From: Panopea generosa
Lineage: Eukaryota > Mollusca > Bivalvia > Adapedonta > Hiatellidae
Assembly (NCBI GenBank): GCA_029582155.1
Contig: CM055911.1
Coordinates: 20,089,514 to 20,153,513, forward strand
Direction: 5' to 3'
Length of the DNA: 64,000 nucleotides
Shown here: positions 36,197-47,969 of the stretch, in pieces
How the letters are laid out: the number at the start of each line of letters is the position of its first letter
How positions within the stretch are numbered: the stretch's first letter is position 1
Made by a program: the position numbers and the translations under genes
Notes under the pieces: model-generated
What the model saw: the letters and a program-made list of their open reading frames with translations, nothing else
The model's database searches: none
Told to the model about the DNA's origin: nothing

Positions 36197-37834
36197 GTGA
36201 TCCCCATCGATCTTTTGTTGTAGTGTAACGTAAACAAATGTTGTGTGTCATATCGTCATGATATCACACCTATAAAAAGATACAGAACATATCATTATAA
36301 ATAGACAATGTATCAATTTTTTAAAAAATGACATTCGATGATCCATTTATTAAAATAAGCACGCATCAATAACAAATGGACAATTGTTTGTTGAGACGTC
36401 CTGTCGTATATAATACAAAAATGGACTTTTCAGCTGTGCAATATTATGAGCTATGTACCAGAAAAATTAATATTGACCGAGGCGATAAATGTTTGTTATC
36501 TTTATGGTTAAACTTATCATTTAGTTGTTTCTCTCTTAGATAATGGTGACATATATTAATTGATTGAACAATTGCCATTTTTTTGTTGTATCGGCATCTT
36601 TATTATCGATAATTTTGATGAAATCAGACGCGAATCTCTTGTTGACAGCCATTGGAAAACAACGCCGCATTCGGATTATCTCAGTTTTCGTCGTTGCGTT
36701 CAGCTCACACTTGGAATTCCCAGCAGCTGTTTTTAGTAACAGTGGTATATCGTTGTTTTATGCTCCGTTTTGCAAAACCCAAAATAAAAGCTGTTCAATA
36801 TCATATAGTTTTTGTTCAATTATATATTAACAACGTTACGGAATCGACTGTGAATGGGCGAGAAGTCAAACTAATGACCCCAGGAGTTAACCGGGACTGG
36901 TCATAAGTTGTCAACATAAATATGGAAAGTTAACATACAGATAAATTCAAAATTACAAATAAATATAATTTATTTGACCTGCCACAGATTTGCATGTCAT
37001 ATTTTTAATACTACATGCCTAACTTAGAAAAATAACCCCCTTACATGACGGTAGCAAGATTCTTACAACCGATAAATTAGAGCTGTGGAAAGCGGTAGGG
37101 CAATGTTTTGTTAAAAATGCATAAAATGTCAAATTTCTTTGTGCATATGGGAACATTTGAACATTTTCGTGATTTCTGCCAAATTTGGATGACATTGGGA
37201 ACTGTTTGATAAAGCTATAACAGTTTAAAAGTATAAATATGCGCAGTGATACACTGCAACAAATGGACAGAATTGTCAAAAATGAAGGGTTGCCATCAAA
37301 CCATCGAAATTATGAAAAAACAACTTGGTCATGTTTTGTTTTCTGCATAATTGGACCAACAGAGGACTATCAATTGGAACAAGGCACTTTTAGAACCATT
37401 AATAATGTATCCGGAGTTCCAAAAGTGTATTTCCCTATATGTAGAACAGTACATAATGAATTGTTGTGTGAGACGTACAGATGGTATTTTGCAAGAAATG
37501 TTGATATATTTCACGTCATTTGTATTGCAAATAATTATACGTTTTATGATATTTTGTCTGAGTCGGCACAAAATACTCAGACTTTACATAAGGCACTTGT
37601 GAAACATTCTACAACCGTAATTCTAAACTCATTTCAAAATACAACATCGACTGACAAACGCTTATACATGTAACACACAGTTTAACACGTCAATAATAGC
37701 ACTCCACTACAGAGATATCCCATAATGTTGTGAGATCATTGCGATACCTTATCTTATGTAATTGGGTTTAGAATATTTTCAAAATAGAACATTTCCATAA
37801 AGAATGTAATTTACTGTTCTAAAAATGTTATCTT

Positions 37835-37925
37835 TATTTAGTTTACTTCGATTGCGAAACAAGTTATTACAACTTATACAATTCACATTCGAAGTCTTCC
37901 TGGATAGAACCAGTACAAAGTATAT
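37835..37925 (+). mobile_element. MITE family M3 fragment
   Basis: gtttacttcgattgcgaaac and the following ttacaacttatacaattcac align with the copies at 42073 and 9942. cctggatagaaccagtacaa is the reverse complement of the interior of the 42073 copy. Confidence 0.5.
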
Positions 37926-38098
37926 GCGGAAATCCTGTCTTGCTTTAATATTTATACATTATTTTATCGAACAAAAAACGTAATTTGTTTACATAGCTGA
38001 AATATTGTCCGTTTGTAATGACATGATATTGTGGAGATATTTTTATCTACACCGCTTCTGATTTCTTGTTAATGGGTTCATTAATATTACCTTGGGTG

Positions 38099-38329
38099 GT
38101 ATTCACCATCCATTCTTAAGAATATTCTTAGACTTGAACTCAGGAATGAATTTTGAAAAACACAACGTATTTGAAGCCAAACTTTACAAGCATGTAACGA
38201 CACCTGATATATAGTCAAATATACTCTCACAATTATCCTATATATCATGGTGACCAAGATATCTAGGGTTGACATTTGTGGTTTTCAAGATCAAGTCTAA
38301 GACTATTCTTAAGAATGGTTGGTGAATAA
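38099..38329 (+). mobile_element. MITE family M1, copy 2 with long inverted ends
   Basis: The terminal inverted repeats are about 40 bases: gtattcaccatccattctta...agacttga at the left, and tcaagtctaagactattctt...ggtgaata at the right. The interior has no gene, only AT-rich sequence. Confidence 0.78.
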
Positions 38330-41300
38330 TGTAGTATAAACAGAATGCTCTTTTAAATCCGAAATTTAAATTTTGACCGCCGCTTCCTTTGTATTGAATA
38401 TTCTGAATTCTTTGGTGCATCACATTTCGTCGGGATCTTCTTTTTTTACTCAAGATTGTTTAAAGGACATATAAAAGAGTGGGTTTTTTTTTTCAAAAGT
38501 TTAGACATAACAAATATTTTTGTTTTTTAAATAAATCATACTTGACGTTGAACCTTTATTGCCATAAGGATTTGTATTGAAACATACCAAAATGCTATGT
38601 TGAAAACGGATTTCCTAGGTTGATCTACGCGTCATATTCATTTCTGGTTTTGAATTTCGATTCCTATTTCAACATTCTCACTAAAATATCGAGTTTTATC
38701 ACGTTTATTCAAATTTCAAATTCCAAACAATTCGTATTTTTAGTGTTTTATTAGCAAATCGTATTTAAAATAAAATTTAATATTTATTACTATGTTATAT
38801 ATGTACCTCTTTCTTTTAGTAAATTATAACCTTTCTAAACTGATTTTTAACATAGTAAACGACCCCTTTTTTGTTTTACCACATTGAAAGTGTGTAAATG
38901 AATGTATACTATTTAAAAAAAAATATAACCATTTAATTGCATGAAATCATTGCATTTATTTATCTTAATTGTATAATTTATTCAATATATATGTGTGTGT
39001 ACTATATGTATGTGTATATGTATCTATATGTTTGCTCATGTGTATATATGTAAGCATATATCAATGTATAGGGGTATATGCGTTTTACATTGTGAATAAA
39101 AATTGTTTTAGTGTCTCATAGGTCGTAATTACGGCCGGATATGAAAGTTTGATTGAATTTCATATATGACTATTATTGTAATTTTGTATGTGACACTCTA
39201 ATAAAATATGAAAGTCTATAAAAGACTTCGAATTACAGTAAATAATTATATGTTTTATATGCATTTTAAAGTGACGTTATGCCCATCTTACAGCATTCTA
39301 TGTGTTTACCAGTGACAGCCATAATAAAAGTTAGTTTTGCTCTGGTCGGTTACTTGATAAAATGTGTTAGAAATATACAAAATTAAAAAAAATATTTTGG
39401 TTTCGGTTTCAAAAGAATTTGCCATCGTTCCGGTAGTTCCGTAAACGCTTGCCAGATCTAATTTGCATAATGTTCAATATTTCGGAAGTTTAAGATATGT
39501 TTTCAAAAGAACTCTTTCGTCAACATTATACGTAAAATAAGAGAACGAACATGGCATCGCTGAGAATCTAAGTCAATACATGTAACCGTTCGCTCGATGA
39601 AAGAGTGTATGTGAATGTAAAACGATGGGAAATAAGTAAGTATTACGCCATGATGATGTGTAGCGTAATTCATGGAAATCGGTAAAGAAAACGTCTACGG
39701 TTCATATCAGCAGTTAACGGAACTTTCGTTTTGCTTATTGCACTTGATCTGTCAAACAAGAAATAATATATTTTGGAAAATTATTATTTCGAACTCGTGG
39801 CAGGTAGAGTTAAGAACAATGGGTCGTTAGCCATTCTTTACCACAGCCTTTAGACATGTATAGAAAAAGATACACAGTGACTATCGTTTGTACCCGGCTC
39901 CAGTGCCTGACAGCTGATTTAAACATAATTATATTTTTATTGTAAAATGTGTGCAAGTACAATGCAATTGCCTGACATGTTCTCCAGAAATGGCCTTTGT
40001 TTACTCGCGCACACACAGAAAAACCGGGTCTAGAGTATCTATCTTAGTTACGTTATGTGCTTTGCAATATTACAGCTTTATTATCGATACACGTATGATA
40101 ATACTGGAGAAAAAAATGGTATGTTGAATACAAGATTTCATTATCTTTTATTCAGTCATTTATTTTGACCGACTTCTCATTATTTGAAAAAAGAGAATCA
40201 AGTACGTTGCTATTTTTTGAACAGGAAATGAAATATCGATTTGTTCTCACGGACTGCATGTCATAGGACAAATATTGTGAAACCTGGTTAAACGCTATTG
40301 AGTTGTTTTCAGTCCCTCAATCATACGTGAACAGTCATTCAGTTGCAATGCCAAAGTTGAAAACAAATGTAACGTGGTACCGTTCATGACATCTAGGCCG
40401 CTGAGATATTAATTATTTATTAAGTGTTCAATAAAAAATCAAAAGCAATTATGAATACAAAACGTTTGTTGCTGTATTTTGTTTAAGTTGATGATTCATT
40501 CCGATTATTCATGAATTCATGAATTCATAGCGATAACTGATGACATTTAAATGGGAAACTTGTTACACCATTTTTTATTGAATCTTATAAATATATTTTT
40601 TCTAATATAAACACATCTGATAAAAAAAATCGCTCAAAACATTTTACACAATCAAACAAATCATCTGCTCATTGAGTGTCATTAACATGGCACGTTCCTT
40701 AGCACCAATTCAAACGGTATTCTGATATTGATCGGAGATTCTACAACCTGGTTAATACAATTCATATATATATATATATATATATTAGAGAGAGAGAGAT
40801 AGACATAACATTCATAGATCATTCATAGATATCGAATAATCATAACATATGCAAAACATATATGCATGTTTGTACATACATACAAAACAAGTGACGTCCT
40901 TGTGTCGTCACTTTGCACTTATCAGTAGTACAGCTGCTACAAATGTGTGGGAACGTGGTACAACACTCCCTCTCCGTTGTAACATCAAATTTTCTCACAA
41001 ATATGGTACATGTAGCATGCACATGTGTGTCAAGTGAAACAGACTTCTATCGGATGAATCTAAATAAAAGAGAAGAAACGAATGATGCTATACTTGCTAT
41101 CTAGAGCAGAAGATGTGAGTGTCGGTGTGGACCATCCCTCAACAAATCTTACAGATAGTATGCATATTTACGTCAAAAGTCTAATAACATTTTAATATAT
41201 TAAGACAAATGATACATAGTACCTCTGGGTGTATTGTTGGTGACTTTATATGCTCAAAAACAATTTTATTGTTTTAAAAGGGAATATGTCAGAATGTTAA

Positions 41301-41399
41301 AAAATGAAATTAACTTTTTTTTCTCCAATTTATCATGCTTTTATGTACTCACTGACACATAAAACTTAGTTATCTAAGAGACTTAAATAATTCAAGTGA
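38330..41399. other. A-B interval, middle part: nothing recognised
   Basis: TATG-rich patches (about 38985-39080) and the TA/GA tract at 40762 are present. Possible splice-bordered open segments at 39573-39631 and 40927-41030 have no domain and poor borders. Confidence 0.4.
40762..40801 (+). repeat. (TA)n and (GA)n microsatellite
   Basis: About 11 TA followed by about 7 GA dinucleotides. Confidence 0.9.
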
Positions 41400-41590
41400 T
41401 CCAGCGCTAGACACTCATTATCTCTGCAAGTTACTGACTACTTCCCAATACATTTTGAGGTGGGAAACTCATTGTCATCGTAGAACAGCATCACAGAGAC
41501 TATGACCGGACGGGAGTTTGTACTCACAATTCATAGTTTATTGGTTGTCAGACGTGCACATTTACAGTTGAGCTAATTTGTTATTGAATA
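41400..41590 (-). mobile_element. degenerate SINE, family 1-like, reverse strand
   Basis: On the reverse strand an A-box-like ttagctcaact is followed by cacgtctgac, a decayed B box (gtgagtacaaactc) and a body ending with cagtaacttgcagag. The order and spacing match family 1 but identity is low, so this is an old copy or a sister family. Confidence 0.5.
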
Positions 41591-41799
41591 GGACTCTGGA
41601 CAAATGACACCATTTTTATAGATCAACACAGGTGCGTTTGGTTCAGGTTTCAGTTTATCGATTTGTTAAATACGCCCTCGGCTACACTGCTGTTCGCCTA
41701 AAGCCAGTTATAGAATTAATGTTATGAAAATCAAACTTCATGTTGACTGCATCACATGCATCACACTTGGATGTAAAACATTAATTTTACCAATTGACA

Positions 41800-41897
41800 A
41801 TGTATGTTGAGTTGGTGTTGGTGTTTACAGTTTTATTTCCTGTCATTGTGATTGGTGAGACTACGTGCAGTCATGGATTTAGATTATCGCCAAATGG
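41800..41897 (+). CDS. candidate first exon (signal peptide) for gene B
   Basis: The ATG at 41800 sits in acaATG (A at -3). It starts MYVELVLVFTVLFPVIVIGE, a convincing hydrophobic signal-like stretch, and continues with a Cys before a stop at 41908. A weak donor GG|GTACCA at 41898 would end the exon in phase 2 and join gene B at 45289 in frame. A better-looking donor at 41855 (attg|GTGAGA) ends in phase 1 and does not fit gene B. I see no convincing TATA box. Chance occurrence in AT-rich DNA is quite possible. Confidence 0.25.
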
Positions 41898-42072
41898 GTA
41901 CCAAATGTAGGTATAAAATTTAAGTTTACATTTTAAAAGCATATATACTCGTATAATCATCTGAACAGAAATTGTTATTACTAATGAAAAAAAATAACAG
42001 TCAAATATGAGGCATGTATTTTTTTTTCCAAGCGATTGAATGGCTTTATGTCTTAAAAGCCTCACTATATTC

Positions 42073-42228
42073 GTTTAAACTAATTTATTTTACTTCGATT
42101 GTGAAACAAGTTCGTACAACTTTTCAGCATATGATTTGTACTGGTTTTACCCAGGAAGTGTTTGAGCGTGATTTGTCTAAGGTGTAAGATCTTGTTTTAC
42201 AATCGAAGTTAAATAAAAAAGTTTAAAC
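42073..42228 (+). mobile_element. MITE family M3, hairpin-forming copy
   Basis: gtttaaac occurs at both ends. Inside them tttattttacttcgattgtg...aaacaag and cttgttttacaatcgaagtt...aaataaa are inverted repeats of about 27 bases. Related, less complete copies are at 37835-37925 and 9942-10020. Confidence 0.72.
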
Positions 42229-42435
42229 TTATAGCTGACATGGCTTTCCACGTACACAACCGTCACAACAGTATAAACACGTCCGTTATCATAATTAGTA
42301 CTTATTATACATACCTACGAAAAGAAAACAGTCGGTAATGAAATTATCAATAGTTATTGTGTCTACAACTTTAATTGTTTCTACAAGTTTATTTCCCAAT
42401 GATTTACATTGTCTTTGTTCTATAATATGTATTAT

Positions 42436-42605
42436 CATTAAAAGGAATATATCAGGATTTTTTAAAATTGATTAAAATATTTTCTTGGTGGATTTGAAAT
42501 ACTAAACTATTAGTTTTATAATTGTTAATTATAATGAGATGCCTTTAATCAAATTTTGATTATTATTTAATAGCGTTTTTCTTTTCTTGATACACTCCCT
42601 TAAAG
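42436..42605 (+). mobile_element. MITE family M4
   Basis: The left end ttaaaaggaatatatcagga and the right end, reverse complement ctttaagggagtgtatcaag, form inverted termini around AT-rich DNA. Single ends of the same family occur at 28806 (+), 20325-20378 (reverse) and 41278. Confidence 0.55.
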
Positions 42606-43318
42606 TTAATGCATTATTTCTGTCACCACATGAGGAGTTCCAATGTCAGTCATTTAACGAAATAAATTGAATTGATTGAACCGTTTCGATTGTGTTTCCT
42701 GGTGTAAAGAAGTATCAGATTGTATGAAATTAAGAATTACATTTTTCTTGTCTTTTTTGTTTCAAATATTATTTTACGCCATTGTCAACAAATAACAGGA
42801 TTCATTAGTAAAGGACGACAGACATACTAGTTTCATGCAAACCGTCTTTCTGCAATTAACTGGACTAGTAAACATGAATTAATTTGTCTCCGTGTAACGT
42901 AACATAACCATTACACTGTCGATACTATTGATCAATTAAATAATATATATCTATATTAAATGGAGACGAACAATTAACAAATTGAATACTTTCAAAATAC
43001 AGAATAATACAATCCCTCTAAAACACTTATTTAAAAGCAATTGAATACAAAAATAATTATTAATTATAGAATATGGATGTGATGGATATACTTGTAAGCC
43101 AGCACATCATCTAGGACTAATGATGCTATTAGGGTTTACCTTTTTTTTGAGTTTAAATTATAGATATATATCTAATTTCCCAAAGAGAAAGAAGTTGGGA
43201 AAATTTATAGTTGTAAAGAAAAACAAGTCACTGTCCTAAATTCACTTTACAAATTTGAGAATTAGATGGGTTCCAAAGTATTCCTATTTAATTATAAGTC
43301 TCCTTACTGAACCACAAG

Positions 43319-43625
43319 TTGAGAAATGGGTGTAGTAATTTAACTTTTGGTACATTTACAAATCGACTTTCAACAGAGTTTGTGTGCCCGGGTTGTGGTA
43401 CCGAAAAAATAAAACGTCGAACATTATTCATGAAATGTACTTTATTTTCGTACGAACGAATCAGGCTGTTTCGAGCCACACGTCGATTTCATCCTGTCAC
43501 ATATCATTCAATATTGTTCGATAAAGAAACTTATACTAACAATGAAATCTCGTTTATAATCACATCTGTGTAACAATGTATCAAAGACTCAAAACGATTC
43601 GATACTAATAATATGTGCATTAAAT
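43319..43625 (+). pseudogene. LINE reverse transcriptase, extreme C-terminal relic
   Basis: The frame reads LTFGTFTNRLSTEFVCPGCG and then a second Cys followed by SYERIRLFRA. A CxxCG...C...R..LF pattern is the zinc-binding tail of several non-LTR reverse transcriptases. After an in-frame stop it still resembles that family (CIKDSKRFDT). Only about 100 residues remain. It differs from the relic at 8062, so a second LINE clade is likely. Confidence 0.55.
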
Positions 43626-45288
43626 GTTGGCCTAATGACGATTCTTCAAATTAAAGATTATGTTTAGATTAGCGTATTATTAAACTATTATACAACATTT
43701 ATCTCCATTTTTTTTTTCTTTCTTTACAAATCCTTCATCTTTTTAATAGTTATCTGAGAATTGATTTATTTATAATATGTTGTATATCTGCAATATTTTT
43801 TATTGTCATTTTGTGTATTTGTAATTCATTTTGTGTATGGAAGGGTCGTAACTTATGTTAGTAGAAACTGTGCCCAACACTTTTGCTTATATATATGTTA
43901 AAGACTATAACATATGTTTACACTAAACTAACTAAAAAACAAACACATTATAGCCCCTATATTGTATCAAACACTCACTTCTCGTAGGCGCTTTCTGAGT
44001 CAAATATGAACAAATAAGCTACTCAGTTAATGACAATAATATTTTTGAAAGTTCACAATTGTATCCTTTTAATGGACCCTGCTGACTCTATATGGATATA
44101 GAATACCCTTTAAAGTACCCAGCCCCAGCTGTCTCGACTAAACAAGGTTCTTGACATCCATTTGCGTGTAATAATAACATACATAGATAACAAACACAGC
44201 ATTTCCTGTTTATCCATGATATTCCTATGTATGTCCTCACTTAGACCTATTAACCCTTGTATCTTTATATGAAGAAACTTGAAACTCCAACGCATAGTGA
44301 ATATATATACAACGTTTGAAAAACGATCATAAAAGCTCAAGTGAGCATTTGGCGCAGGTGAGCTAAATATACTTGTTTCTATATATTCCAATTAACGTTA
44401 CCTTTTCGAAAATGTACTTCCATGTTTTAAATATATGCAGGCATTACCAATTGTGCGTATATTTAAAATGAAATACAAGAATGATGAATCACAACACCAC
44501 AAGTATAACATTAAACGAAACGAATTATTAATGACTTTCAATTCTCGAGAGTCGTCCTTCAAAAGTACTGATGCAACAATTAAGTGCATCCCTTCGTTAT
44601 ACTTAAAGCCGCCAAATCATCTGTGAATGTTATCAGGTGTCCGTAATTTAACACATACCGAGGATCTCGAGAGCGAATTATAATAGATTTATTTCATTGA
44701 TACCTCTACACAAATTGTTTGATGATAAATATTTTAACCGATAGTGCAGGGTCAAGAAGAAGTAACATAGTGTTGGTAAAGCCGCTGTTAAAAGCCTTTT
44801 GCGATGATCTACTGTTGTGTATTATTAGAAACAGGTAATGTTTGGGAATAGTTATAATTCGGTGATATGTATATCATTGGTATTTTATTGGGAGTTGGTT
44901 ATAATGTTAATTGGTTAATATTGATAAAATAAATGAAGGGATGGGGCTGAGTCTCAGGTTTGAATTGTTTTTATTGACCGAATAGAACTGTTAACTACTC
45001 TTTCTCAAGATCCGTTCCCTCTCTCAGATAAATTCGTACGTTGAAATATGTGTGACAATGTATGGAGGTCGTTCCTATACACTCATATTCACTTTTACCG
45101 CTTTCTACCACATACATACTTAGAAGACTTAATCAATATTCTTTGTATCAAAAACGACATTAGAAAGGCACCCATATTTGTGTTATTATGTTTCTCTTCA
45201 GATATCATATAAATGTAGTTTGTATCTAAATATTTTATGCAATCATGACGTATTGTAATAATTAATGGTTTCTTAATCTTAATTACAG
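43626..45288. other. A-B interval, right part: nothing recognised
   Basis: AT-rich DNA with short open frames only. It ends at the acceptor of the gene B N-cap exon. Confidence 0.45.
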
Positions 45289-45378
45289 AACTTTGACCAA
45301 CATTTCAGAGGAATGGTTACAGAGTTGTTCCTATAATTTTGAAAACGTAAGCTGCGAGCCGGTAAGAAGTATGTACAT
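45289..45378 (+). CDS. gene B exon: cysteine-containing LRR N-cap
   Basis: The acceptor is ...cttaattacag. Only the frame with one leading base stays open. The donor that keeps phase 2 is acat|GTAAGT at 45379, giving 90 nt. Earlier donors at 45347 and 45362 would end in phase 0 and break the link with the next exon. The peptide includes EEWLQSCSYNFENVSCEP: two cysteines nine residues apart just ahead of LRRs resemble an LRR N-terminal cap, and NIS and NVS are N-glycosylation sequons. Confidence 0.6.
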
Positions 45379-45920
45379 GTAAGTACATATTAGCTTCTTT
45401 ATTTCATTTATCTTACGTTGTCAGTGTTGACTAACAGTCAACAGATGTAATTGATATTGGCTCCTGTTCTTTCATTACAAAGTTGCAGTGAATATGCAGA
45501 TTAACATTGATTTTGGACCACTCATGTCTTGCTATGAACAAAATGTCTGTAAACAGGGTATCATCAACCAGTATTTAAACATAAAGCAGGATCCATCCTC
45601 AGTTGTTATGTTAAACTTTTCACTGCAATCTGTAGCAGACGTACCAACAATGTTTTAATTGAAACTAATATTATATGTGAAAATCCTGCTGAATTCAGTG
45701 TCAAATAATCTCCTTCTGACCACAAATTAGCGTTGCAAAAACTAGTCGAAATAGCGAACCTGAAGATGAAGAAAATGTTTTCAAATTGCTGTTTATGATT
45801 TTTACAGACTTTTTACACCATCTGGATAATATGCCAGTAAACTTCAAAATGTCGACATTAACGGGAAATGTGTCAGAATTATACATAGCATGTCTAAAAA
45901 CATAAAACCATGTGTGTCAA

Positions 45921-45994
45921 TACATAATGAATTATCTGAAGTCTGTATAAGTGAACGCGTTCACTTATTCAGACTTCATATAATTCATTGTGTA
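45921..45994. repeat. 37-bp-arm near-perfect palindrome
   Basis: tacataatgaattatctgaa gtctgtataagtgaacg is followed with no spacer by cgttcacttattcagacttc atataattcattgtgta. The arms differ at only a few positions and the centre gtgaacgcgttcac is exact. An open frame crosses it but shows no protein family. Confidence 0.85.
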
Positions 45995-47969
45995 CGGCGT
46001 ACGTCAAGTCGAGCATCTTTTCGAACAGGTTTTAGTTCATGTGTACAGGTATTTGAATCCGGCCAAGCGGGAATTATGGTTATTCTTGAAACTTATCTCT
46101 ATTTTTTTTTACTATATGCGGACCATATCGATATTTTAGGAGATAGTCTAGTTAGTAGTTTTCTATCATGCCCAAGTATTTATCGTGGAAACTGAATATT
46201 AATATCATAATAAAACTAAGATTCGGTGCAAGGAATACAAACCTGTTATCATTTGATATCGGGCAAAACAATATAAGTATAGATATGTAGGTGCTATATT
46301 TTTAAGTTCAGGTAGTATTTCAAATACAAGGAACGAACAAACAAAATATTGTACAGAAGAATATACCATTTTGACATTTCCGTAGACCTACAATAAAAAC
46401 TGTTTGGCATATACAGTTTTTTCTTATTATAACTTCTTGCGAGGTTTGTGAATACAAAATCATAGATATGATAGAACGCGTCAATAACAACTTTTGAAAA
46501 ATAATAACAAACATTGAAAATACCCTCCTCATTTTGCATATAGCCGATTCAAGTATATACTAAGTTACGTCTACAATCACCCAACTGTTATTAAATATAA
46601 AGAGTTTTTGACGAACCATACAATACGAATACAAGAGTAATGTAATATACACACATTATGATTCGTTTCATTAAGTACCATTTGCATTATCTATTTGAAA
46701 CAATAAGAATAACCAAAATGTTAACCTTTTCGTAAGTTAAGATAGACTTGTACATTTGGTTATTATCAATGCATGGGGTGGTTATACTCGTTTTTCGTGC
46801 ATTGATACGCTAGGAATCTATCATAAAATAGTTTTGCTGAAGCACAAGTCATGTAGACCTATTTGCATATACAATCTGCACACATTGCGTTTATATAAAT
46901 CTTACTTGTTAAGAAAATGCAACACAAATATCACTTTAAAAGCATATGTTGCACACACTTTAAAAAGTTTTAATTGCATTATTTGAAACATGTCTGTACA
47001 GACATTTGAATATGTCATGAATACCCCCACTCAAGTTGTATTTATTTACTAAATAATTGTAAATAAACATGTCATATTATAAGAAACAGTCAATCGCTCA
47101 GTTTTGTCTTTATTCAAACGTATTGAAGACGTACACATATAGTTACATGTGTATCATCGACGGATACCCACGGATGTCAATTCATGGGTGTATAATATAT
47201 AAGAAGCCTAAAGACATTTTAAAACTTTTGTAAATATTCCTTTATCGCAACAATGAATTTACAGATTTGTATATACAAGGAGCGGTTATATTTTGATCAT
47301 AACAAAACTGTTCAAAGTTATGAATTTCTGTCACTAACGACTTAAGTCAACAACAACATCACTGTAGTGTATATGTCATCACGGTGAACATCGTTTTATC
47401 ACAAAACTAAAACATTCATATTAAAGGTCGCATATATTTATATAAACAATTTTTAAATAAGAAATCTTCAAATATACCTAAAATAACCACGTGATTCAAA
47501 CTGTTATATACTAAGAATATTAAAATATTTAGATTATATGAAAGTCTTTTCATTACATTGGAACCATTTTATCTATTTTTTAAAAGACTCAACGAAATCC
47601 ACCATTTTCAGCTTAAACAGTTTTGCACGGTTAATTATAAAAGAGTGTAACCAATTCGTTATAAACATGTTAACTACTGCTTTTTTTGCAACACCGCCAA
47701 AAACAATTATCATTATATATTCATATCAATGAATATATTTGTGTAAACATGGTTATAATTTATAGGTACTTAAATAATATCATATTCTTTCCGCAAGTGT
47801 ACGATAGCACGATTTCCAACACATGACCGAATAATGTTAATTCACTAAGCATGTTATTATTCACTGTTTTATTGAGTTTGCAACCCAATGACGTACTAAC
47901 ATGTATTTCACATTTCCTCCTAGATATAGACGATTTGTTTCAAAATTATAATGGCTACATCAAACTGTC
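45995..47969. other. gene B intron, nothing recognised
   Basis: AT-rich sequence between the palindrome at 45921 and the 86-bp satellite; no repeat family or exon seen. Confidence 0.45.

Larger units (their letters stand above)
34220..37834. other. A-B interval, left part: microsatellites only
   Basis: Apart from the GA, A and TA tracts, a repeated motif cggtagcaagattcttac at 37052 also occurs at 3918. The longest open frame (37239-37673, +, 144 codons) matches no family I know and is within chance expectation for AT-rich DNA of this length. No exon linking genes A and B was found. Confidence 0.4.

Noticed and set aside
37239-37673. 144-codon open frame as a gene
   Set aside because: It has no recognisable domain, the reverse strand is also partly open, and an open frame of this length is expected about once by chance in AT-rich DNA of this size.
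40927-41030. Splice-bordered open segment (phase 2-2) as a missing exon of gene B
   Set aside because: The borders are weak, the segment is open in more than one phase, and the peptide matches no domain; it also would not solve the phase gap to gene A.
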